Translations under genes and position numbers: made by a program
Origin: Bathymodiolus brooksi
Taxonomy: Eukaryota; Mollusca; Bivalvia; Mytilida; Modiolidae
Assembly (NCBI GenBank): GCA_963680875.1
Contig: OY804580.1
Span: 94,145,353 to 94,209,352, forward strand
Direction of reading: 5' to 3'
Length of the DNA: 64,000 nt
Notes under the pieces: model-generated
Database searches by the model: none
Told to the model about the DNA's origin: nothing
Seen by the model: only the letters and a program-made list of their open reading frames with translations
Shown: positions 54,001 through 64,000 of the stretch, one piece after another
Layout: each line of letters starts with the position of its first letter
Position numbering within the stretch: position 1 is the first letter of the stretch

Positions 54001-57000
54001 ATATTGTAGTGTCTGTCGTTTGATTGAGGACTTCTGATTACCCGTTTGATATCTTCACATTGTAGTGTCTGTCGTTTGATTTAGGACTTCTGATTACCTG
54101 TTTGATATCTTTACATTGTAGTGTCTGTCGTTTGATTTAGGACTTCTGATTACCCGTTTGATATCTTCACATTGTAGTGTCTGTCGTTTGATTTAGGACT
54201 TCTGATTACCCGTTTGATATCTTTATATTGTAGTGTCTGTCGTTTGATTTAGGACTTCTGATTACCTGTTTGATATCTTTATATTGTAGTGTCTGTCGTT
54301 TGATTTAGTACTTCTGATTACCCGTTTGATATCTTTATATTGTAGTGTCTGTCGTTTGATTTAGGACTTCTGATTACCCGTTTGATATCTTCACATTGTA
54401 GTGTCTGTCGTTTGATTTAGAACTTCTGATTACCTGTTTCATATCTTTATATTGTAGTGTCTGTCGTTTGATTTAGGACTTCTGATTACCCGTTTGATAT
54501 CTTTATATTGTAGTGTCTGTCGTTTGATTTAGTACTTCTGATTACCCGTTTGATATCTTTATATTGTAGTGTCTGTCGTTTGATTTAGGACTTCTGATTA
54601 CCTGTTTGATATCTTTATATTGTAGTGTCTGTCGTTTGATTTAGGACTTCTGATTACCTGTTTGATATCTTTATATTGTAGTGTCTGTCGTTTGATTTAG
54701 GACTTCTGATTACCTGTTTGATATCTTTATATTGTATTGTCTGTCGTTTGATTTAGTACTTCTGATTACCTGTTTGATATCTTCACATTGTAGTGTCTGT
54801 CGTTTGATTTAGGACTTCTGATTACCTGTTTGATATCTTCACATTGTAGTGTCTGTGGTTTGATTTAGGACTTCTGATTACCTGTTTGATATCTTTATAT
54901 TGTAGTGTCTGTCGTTTGATTTAGGACTTCTGATTACCTGTTTGATATCTTCACATTGTAGTGTCTGTCGTTTGATTTAGTACTTCTGATTACCCGTTTG
55001 ATATCTTTATATTGTAGTGTCTGTCGTTTGATTTAGGACTTCTGATTACCTGTTTGATATCTTCACATTGTAGTGTCTGTGGTTTGATTTAGGACTTCTG
55101 ATTACCTGTTTGATATCTTTATATTGTAGTGTCTGTCGTTTGATTTAGGACTTCTGATTACCTGTTTGATATCTTCACATTGTAGTGTCTGTCGTTTGAT
55201 TTAGGACTTCTGATTACCCGTTTGATATCTTTATATTGTAGTGTCTGTCGTTTGATTTAGGACTTCTGATTACCTGTTTGATATCTTCACATTGTAGTGT
55301 CTGTCGTTTGATTTAGGACTTCTAATTACCCGTTTGATATCTTTATATTGTAGTGTCTGTCGTTTGATTTAGTACTTCTGATTACCCGTTTGATATCTTT
55401 ATATTGTAGTGTCTGTCGTTTGACTTAGGACTTCTGATTACCCGTTTGATATCTTTATATTGTAGTGTCTGTCGTTTGATTTAGGACTTCTGATTACCCA
55501 TTTCGTATCTTTGCATTGTAGTGTCTGTCGTTTGGTTTAGGACTTCTAATTACCCGTTTGATATCTTTATATTGTAGTGTCTGTCGTTTGATTTAGGACT
55601 TCTGATTACCCGTTTGAAATCTTTATATTGTAGTGTCTGCCGTTTGATTTAGGACTTCTAATTACCCGTTTGATATCTTCACATTGTAGTGTCTGTCGTT
55701 TGATTTAGTACTTCTGATTACCTGTTTGGTATCTTTATATTGTAGTGTCTGTCGTTTGATTTAGGACTTCTGATTACCTGTTTGATATCTTTATATTGTA
55801 GTGTCTGTCGTTTGATTTAGGACTTCTGATTACCTGTTTGATATCTTTATATTGTAGTGTCTGTCGTTTGATTTAGTACTTCTGATTACCCGTTTGATAT
55901 CTTTATATTGTAGTGTCTGTCGTTTGATTTAGGACTTCTGATTACCCGTTTGATATCTTCACATTGTAGTGTCTGTCGTTTGATTTAGAACTTCTGATTA
56001 CCTGTTTCATATCTTTATATTGTAGTGTCTGTCGTTTGATTTAGGACTTCTGATTACCCGTTTGATATCTTTATATTGTAGTGTCTGTCGTTTGATTTAG
56101 TACTTCTGATTACCCGTTTGATATCTTTATATTGTAGTGTCTGTCGTTTGATTTAGGACTTCTGATTACCTGTTTGATATCTTTATATTGTAGTGTCTGT
56201 CGTTTGATTTAGGACTTCTGATTACCTGTTTGATATCTTTATATTGTAGTGTCTGTCGTTTGATTTAGGACTTCTGATTACCTGTTTGATATCTTTATAT
56301 TGTATTGTCTGTCGTTTGATTTAGTACTTCTGATTACCTGTTTGATATCTTCACATTGTAGTGTCTGTCGTTTGATTTAGGACTTCTGATTACCTGTTTG
56401 ATATCTTCACATTGTAGTGTCTGTGGTTTGATTTAGGACTTCTGATTACCTGTTTGATATCTTTATATTGTAGTGTCTGTCGTTTGATTTAGGACTTCTG
56501 ATTACCTGTTTGATATCTTCACATTGTAGTGTCTGTCGTTTGATTTAGTACTTCTGATTACCTGTTTGATATCTTTATATTGTAGTGTCTGTCGTTTGAT
56601 TTAGGACTTCTGATTACCTGTTTGATATCTTCACATTGTAGTGTCTGTGGTTTGATTTAGGACTTCTGATTACCTGTTTGATATCTTTATATTGTAGTGT
56701 CTGTCGTTTGATTTAGGACTTCTGATTACCTGTTTGATATCTTCACATTGTAGTGTCTGTCGTTTGATTTAGGACTTCTGATTACCCGTTTGATATCTTT
56801 ATATTGTAGTGTCTGTCGTTTGATTTAGGACTTCTGATTACCTGTTTGATATCTTCACATTGTAGTGTCTGTCGTTTGATTTAGGACTTCTAATTACCCG
56901 TTTGATATCTTTATATTGTAGTGTCTGTCGTTTGATTTAGTACTTCTGATTACCCGTTTGATATCTTTATATTGTAGTGTCTGTCGTTTGACTTAGGACT

Positions 57001-60000
57001 TCTGATTACCCGTTTGATATCTTTATATTGTAGTGTCTGTCGTTTGATTTAGGACTTCTGATTACCCATTTCGTATCTTTGCATTGTAGTGTCTGTCGTT
57101 TGGTTTAGGACTTCTAATTACCCGTTTGATATCTTTATATTGTAGTGTCTGTCGTTTGATTTAGGATTTCTGATTACCCGTTTGAAATCTTTATATTGTA
57201 GTGTCTGTCGTTTGATTTAGGACTTCTAATTACCCGTTTGATATCTTCACATTGTAGTGTCTGTCGTTTGATTTAGTACTTCTGATTACCTGTTTGGTAT
57301 CTTTATATTGTAGTGTCTGTCGTTTGATTTAGGACTTCTGATTACCTGTTTGATATCTTTATATTGTAGTGTCTGTCGTTTGATTTAGGACTTCTGATTA
57401 CCTGTTTGATATCTTCACATTGTAGTGTCTGTCGTTTGATTTAGGACTTCTGATTACCCGTTTGATATCTTTATATTGTAGTGTCTGTCGTTTGATTTAG
57501 GACTTCTGATTACCCGTTTGATATCTTCACATTGTAGTGTCTGTCGTTTGATTTAGGACTTCTGATTACCTGTTTGATATCTTCACATTGTAGTGTCTGT
57601 CGTTTGATTTAGGACTTCTGATTACCTGTTTGATATCTTCACATTGTAGTGTCTGTCGTTTGATTTAGGACTTCTAATTACCTGTTTGATATCTTTATAT
57701 TGTAGTGTCTGTCGTTTGATTTAGGACTTCTAATTACCCGTTTGATATCTTTATATTGTAGTGTCTGTCGTTTGATTTAGGACTTCTAATTACCCGTTTG
57801 ATATCTTTATATTGTAGTGTCTGTCGTTTGATTTAGGATTTCTGATTACCTGTTTGATATCTTTATATTGTAGTGTCTGTCGTTTGATTTAGGACTTCTG
57901 ATTACCCGTTTGATATCCTTATATTGTAGTGTCTGTCGTTTGATTTAGGACTTCTAATTACCCGTTTGATATCTTTATATTGTAGTGTCAGTCGTTTGAT
58001 TTAGGACTTCTGATTACCCGTTTGGTATCTTTGCATTGTAGTGTCTGTCGTTTGATTTAGGACTTCTGATTACCTGTTTGATATCTTTATATTGTAGTGT
58101 CTGTCGTTTGATTTAGGACTTCTAATTACCCGTTTGATATCTTTATATTGTAGTGTCTGTCGTTTGATTTAGGACTTCTGATTACCTGTTTGATATCTTC
58201 ACATTGTAGTGTCTGTGGTTTGATTTAGGACTTCTGATTACCTGTTTGATATCTTAATATTGTAGTGTCTGTCGTTTGATTTAGGACTTCTGATTACCTG
58301 TTTGATATCTTCACATTGTAGTGTCTGTCGTTTGATTTAGGACTTCTGATTACCCGTTTGATATCTTTATATTGTAGTGTCTGTCGTTTGATTTAGGACT
58401 TCTGATTACCTGTTTGATATCTTCACATTGTAGTGTCTGTCGTTTGATTTAGGACTTCTAATTACCCGTTTGATATCTTTATATTGTAGTGTCTGTCGTT
58501 TGATTTAGGACTTCTGATTACCCGTTTGATATCTTTATATTGTAGTGTCTGTCGTTTGACTTAGGACTTCTGATTACCCGTTTGATATCTTTATATTGTA
58601 GTGTCTGTCGTTTGATTTAGGACTTCTGATTACCCATTTGGTATCTTTGCATTGTAGTGTCTGTCGTTTGGCTTAGGACTTCTAATTACCTGTTTGATAT
58701 CTTTATATTGTAGTGTCTGTCGTTTGATTTAGTACTTCTGATTACCTGTTTGATATCTTCACATTGTAGTGTCTGTCGTTTGATTTAGGACTTCTAATTA
58801 CCCGTTTGATATCTTTATATTGTAGTGTCTGTCGTTTGATTTAGGACCTCTGATTACCTGTTTGATATCTTCACATTGTAGTGTCTGTGGTTTGATTTAG
58901 GACTTCTGATTACCTGTTTGATATCTTTATATTGTAGTGTCTGTCGTTTGATTTAGGACTTCTGATTACCCATTTCGTATCTTTGCATTGTAGTGTCTGT
59001 CGTTTGGTTTAGGACTTCTAATTACCCGTTTGATATCTTTATATTGTAGTGTCTGTCGTTTGATTTAGGACTTCTGATTACCCGTTTGAAATCTTTATAT
59101 TGTAGTGTCTGTCGTTTGATTTAGGACTTCTAATTACCCGTTTGATATCTTCACATTGTAGTGTCTGTCGTTTGATTTAGTACTTCTGATTACCTGTTTG
59201 GTATCTTTATATTGTAGTGTCTGTCGTTTGATTTAGGACTTCTGATTACCCGTTTGATATCTTTATATTGTAGTGTCTGTCGTTTGATTTAGAACTTCTA
59301 ATTACCCGTTTGATATCTTTATATTGTAGTGTCTGTCGTTTGATTTAGGACTTCTAATTACCTGTTTGATATCTTTATATTGTAGTGTCTGTCGTTTGAT
59401 TTAGGACTTCTGATTACCTGTTTGATATCTTCACATTGTAGTGTCTGTCGTTTGATTTAGGACTTCTGATTACCCGTTTGATATCTTTATATTGTAGTGT
59501 CTGTCGTTTGATTTAGGACTTCTGATTACCCGTTTGATATCTTCACATTGTAGTGTCTGTCGTTTGATTTAGGACTTCTGATTACCTGTTTGATATCTTC
59601 ACATTGTAGTGTCTGTCGTTTGATTTAGGACTTCTGATTACCTGTTTGATATCTTCACATTGTAGTGTCTGTCGTTTGATTTAGGACTTCTAATTACCTG
59701 TTTGATATCTTTATATTGTAGTGTCTGTCGTTTGATTTAGGACTTCTAATTACCCGTTTGATATCTTTATATTGTAGTGTCTGTCGTTTGATTTAGGACT
59801 TCTAATTACCCGTTTGATATCTTTATATTGTAGTGTCTGTCGTTTGATTTAGGATTTCTGATTACCTGTTTGATATCTTTATATTGTAGTGTCTGTCGTT
59901 TGATTTAGGACTTCTGATTACCCGTTTGATATCCTTATATTGTAGTGTCTGTCGTTTGATTTAGGACTTCTAATTACCCGTTTGATATCTTTATATTGTA

Positions 60001-63000
60001 GTGTCTGTCGTTTGATTTAGGACTTCTGATTACCCGTTTGGTATCTTTGCATTGTAGTGTCTGTCGTTTGATTTAGGACTTCTGATTACCTGTTTGATAT
60101 CTTTATATTGTAGTGTCTGTCGTTTGATTTAGGACTTCTGATTACCTGTTTGATATCTTTATATTGTAGTGTCTGTCGTTTGATTTAGTACTTCTGATTA
60201 CCTGTTTGATATCTTCACATTGTAGTGTCTGTCGTTTGATTTAGGACTTCTGATTACCTGTTTGATATCTTAATATTGTAGTGTCTGTCGTTTGATTTAG
60301 GACTTCTGATTACCCGTTTGATATCTTCACATTGTAGTGTCTGTCGTTTGATTTAGGACTTCTGATTACCCGTTTGATATCTTTATATTGTAGTGTCTGT
60401 CGTTTGATTTAGTACTTCTGATTACCTGTTTGATATCTTCACATTGTAGTGTCTGTCGTTTGATTTAGGACTTCTAATTACCCGTTTGATATCTTTATAT
60501 TGTAGTGTCTGTCGTTTGATTTAGGACTTCTGATTACCTGTTTGATATCTTCACATTGTAGTGTGTGTGGTTTGATTTAGGACTTCTGATTACCTGTTTG
60601 ATATCTTAATATTGTAGTGTCTGTCGTTTGATTTAGGACTTCTGATTACCTGTTTGATATCTTCACATTGTAGTGTCTGTCGTTTGATTTAGGACTTCTG
60701 ATTACCCGTTTGATATCTTTATATTGTAGTGTCTGTCGTTTGATTTAGGACTTCTGATTACCTGTTTGATATCTTCACATTGTAGTGTCTGTCGTTTGAT
60801 TTAGGACTTCTAATTACCCGTTTGATATCTTTATATTGTAGTGTCTGTCGTTTGATTTAGGACTTCTGATTACCCGTTTGATATCTTTATATTGTAGTGT
60901 CTGTCGTTTGACTTAGGACTTCTGATTACCCGTTTGATATCTTTATATTGTAGTGTCTGTCGTTTGATTTAGGACTTCTGATTACCCATTTGGTATCTTT
61001 GCATTGTAGTGTCTGTCGTTTGGTTTAGGACTTCTAATTACCTGTTTGATATCTTTATATTGTAGTGTCTGTCGTTTGATTTAGTACTTCTGATTACCTG
61101 TTTGATATCTTCACATTGTAGTGTCTGTCGTTTGATTTAGGACTTCTAATTACCCGTTTGATATCTTTATATTGTAGTGTCTGTCGTTTGATTTAGGACT
61201 TCTGATTACCTGTTTGATATCTTCACATTGTAGTGTCTGTCGTTTGATTTAGGACTTCTGATTACCCGTTTGATATCTTTATATTGTAGTGTCTGTCGTT
61301 TGATTTAGGACTTCTGATTACCTGTTTGATATCTTCACATTGTAGTGTCTGTCGTTTGATTTAGGACTTCTAATTACCCGTTTGATATCTTTATATTGTA
61401 GTGTCTGTCGTTTGATTTAGGACTTCTGATTACCCGTTTGATATCTTTATATTGTAGTGTCTGTCGTTTGACTTAGGACTTCTGATTACCCGTTTGATAT
61501 CTTTATATTGTAGTGTCTGTCGTTTGATTTAGGACTTCTGATTACCCATTTGGTATCTTTGCATTGTAGTGTCTGTCGTTTGGTTTAGGACTTCTAATTA
61601 CCCGTTTGATATCTTTATATTGTAGTGTCTGTCGTTTGATTTAGGACTTCTGATTACCCGTTTGATATCTTTATATTGTAGTGTCTGTCGTTTGATTTAG
61701 GACTTCTAATTACCCGTTTGATATCTTCACATTGTAGTGTCTGTCGTTTGACTTAGTACTTCTGATTACCTGTTTGGTATCTTTATATTGTAGTGTCTGT
61801 CGTTTGATTTAGGACTTCTGATTACCCGTTTGATATCTTTATATTGTAGTGTCTGTCGTTTGATTTAGAACTTCTAATTACCCGTTTGATATCTTTATAT
61901 TGTAGTGTCTGTCGTTTGATTTAGGACTTCTAATTACCTGTTTGATATCTTTATATTGTAGTGTCTGTCGTTTGATTTAGGACTTCTGATTACCTGTTTG
62001 ATATCTTCACATTGTAGTGTCTGTCGTTTGATTTAGGACTTCTGATTACCCGTTTGATATCTTCACATTGTAGTGTCTGTCGTTTGATTTAGGACTTCTA
62101 ATTACCTGTTTGATATCTTTATATTGTAGTGTCTGTCGTTTGATTTAGGACTTCTAATTACCCGTTTGATATCTTTATATTGTAGTGTCTGTCGTTTGAT
62201 TTAGGACTTCTAATTACCCGTTTGATATCTTTATATTGTAGTGTCTGTCGTTTGATTTAGGACTTCTGATTACCCGTTTGATATCCTTATATTGTAGTGT
62301 CTGTCGTTTGATTTAGGACTTCTAATTACCCGTTTGATATCTTTATATTGTAGTGTCTGTCGTTTGATTTAGGACTTCTGATTACCCGTTTGGTATCTTT
62401 GCATTGTAGTGTCTGTCGTTTGATTTAGTACTTCTGATTACCCGTTTGATATCTTCACATTGTAGTGTCTGTCGTTTGATTTAGGACTTCTGATTACCCG
62501 TTTGGTATCTTTGCATTGTAGTGTCTGTCGTTTGATTTAGTACTTCTGATTACCCGTTTGATATCTTCACATTGTAGTGTCTGTCGTTTGATTTAGGACT
62601 TCTGATTACCCGTTTGGTATCTTTGCATTGTAGTGTCTGTCGTTTGGTTTAGGACTTCTAATTACCTGTTTGATATCTTTATATTGTAGTGTCTGTCGTT
62701 TGATTTAGTACTTCTGATTACCTGTTTGATATCTTCACATTGTAGTGTCTGTCGTTTGATTTAGGACTTCTAATTACCCGTTTGATATCTTTATATTGTA
62801 GTGTCTGTCGTTTGATTTAGGACTTCTGATTACCTGTTTGATATCTTCACATTGTAGTGTCTGTCGTTTGATTTAGGACTTCTGATTACCCGTTTGATAT
62901 CTTTATATTGTAGTGTCTGTCGTTTGATTTAGGACTTCTGATTACCTGTTTGATATCTTCACATTGTAGTGTCTGTCGTTTGATTTAGGACTTCTAATTA

Positions 63001-64000
63001 CCCGTTTGATATCTTTATATTGTAGTGTCTGTCGTTTGATTTAGGACTTCTGATTACCCGTTTGATATCTTTATATTGTAGTGTCTGTCGTTTGACTTAG
63101 GACTTCTGATTACCCGTTTGATATCTTTATATTGTAGTGTCTGTCGTTTGATTTAGGACTTCTGATTACCCATTTGGTATCTTTGCATTGTAGTGTCTGT
63201 CGTTTGGTTTAGGACTTCTAATTACCCGTTTGATATCTTTATATTGTAGTGTCTGTCGTTTGATTTAGGACTTCTGATTACCCGTTTGATATCTTTATAT
63301 TGTAGTGTCTGTCGTTTGATTTAGGACTTCTAATTACCCGTTTGATATCTTCACATTGTAGTGTCTGTCGTTTGACTTAGTACTTCTGATTACCTGTTTG
63401 GTATCTTTATATTGTAGTGTCTGTCGTTTGATTTAGGACTTCTGATTACCCGTTTGATATCTTTATATTGTAGTGTCTGTCGTTTGATTTAGAACTTCTA
63501 ATTACCCGTTTGATATCTTTATATTGTAGTGTCTGTCGTTTGATTTAGGACTTCTAATTACCTGTTTGATATCTTTATATTGTAGTGTCTGTCGTTTGAT
63601 TTAGGACTTCTGATTACCTGTTTGATATCTTCACATTGTAGTGTCTGTCGTTTGATTTAGGACTTCTGATTACCCGTTTGATATCTTCACATTGTAGTGT
63701 CTGTCGTTTGATTTAGGACTTCTAATTACCTGTTTGATATCTTTATATTGTAGTGTCTGTCGTTTGATTTAGGACTTCTAATTACCCGTTTGATATCTTT
63801 ATATTGTAGTGTCTGTCGTTTGATTTAGGACTTCTAATTACCCGTTTGATATCTTTATATTGTAGTGTCTGTCGTTTGATTTAGGACTTCTGATTACCCG
63901 TTTGATATCCTTATATTGTAGTGTCTGTCGTTTGATTTAGGACTTCTAATTACCCGTTTGATATCTTTATATTGTAGTGTCTGTCGTTTGATTTAGGACT
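42075..64000. repeat. 56-bp satellite array, about 391 copies, continues past the window
   Basis: Every unit begins ATTGTAGTGTCTGTCGTTTG and ends with a GTTTGATATCTT-type phrase. Main variable sites: CTGATT/CTAATT, GGACTT/GTACTT, ACCTG/ACCCG, and the last bases TTCAC/TTTAT/TTTGC/TTAAT. Marked variants recur at distances that are exact multiples of 56 (for example 42443, 50731 and 63163 differ by 148 and 222 units), so no net indel has built up over 20 kb. Higher-order periods of 48 units (2,688 bp), 85 units (4,760 bp), 28 units and 29 units are visible. 56 is not a multiple of 3 and stops occur in every frame, so it is non-coding. Confidence 0.97.

Noticed and set aside
42075..64000. CRISPR-like appearance of regular repeats
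   Set aside because: There are no spacers: the whole 56-bp unit repeats head to tail, in a eukaryotic setting.

Overview
The window reads as nuclear DNA of a marine bivalve mollusc, with a mytilid mussel as best guess. It is AT-rich, has no operons or tight gene packing, and carries several copies of the bivalve tRNA-derived SINE whose 3' part reads as a phrase like GTGGCGTTAAACACC. It also holds a repeat (about 41935-42075) that I remember from Mytilus sequence, and an actinoporin-like gene of a type reported in mussels. The species call rests on memory of repeat families, not on a search.

Layout. 1-306: two short minisatellites. 1372-1482: a possible first exon on the minus strand, with a CRE/E-box promoter behind it. 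1690-5470: a broken L1/Tx1-like LINE (minus) split by a 360-bp foldback MITE with an 8-bp target duplication. 5491-6765: the 3' end of a CR1/jockey-type LINE (plus). 6805-10153: an SGNH-hydrolase-type ORF (minus), cut in two by a 2.8-kb terminal-inverted-repeat transposon (6993-9790). The arms of that transposon each carry a start codon and splice donor, and its interior holds a matching C2H2 zinc-finger exon. 10425-11030: 166-bp tandem repeat. 11033-12485: a short ORF remnant and a C48/ULP1-like protease with a PHD-like tail. 13-21 kb: SINEs, a TTAA-flanked MITE, and a nest in which one LINE tail sits inside a hAT-like element that sits inside another LINE. 22137-27924: a decayed Helitron of the OTU-bearing (Helitron2/Helentron-like) type, followed at once by a 43-bp minisatellite (27935-29711). 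30113-32240 and 36054-36743: two Mutator-like TIR elements with 10-bp and 9-bp target duplications. 34267-34899: a Penelope-like reverse transcriptase fragment. 36864-37808: the long relative of the TTAA MITE. 39734-41596: two exons of a probable actinoporin-like pore-forming protein (minus), with a tandemly duplicated 3' splice-site region in the intron. 42075-64000: one uninterrupted 56-bp satellite of about 391 copies that runs off the window.

Most coding sequence here belongs to mobile elements and nearly all of it is broken by stops, frameshifts or nested insertions. The ULP1-like ORF and the actinoporin-like exons are the only stretches that look intact enough to be functional genes or exons. 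No rRNA gene, CRISPR array or convincing functional tRNA gene was seen.

The most unusual items are: the transposon whose inverted repeats bring their own first exon, inserted without breaking the downstream frame of its host ORF; the satellite that keeps an exact 56-bp register over more than 20 kb with nested higher-order periods, and that seems to derive from the 3' end of a dispersed repeat; and the repeated splice acceptors in the actinoporin-like gene.
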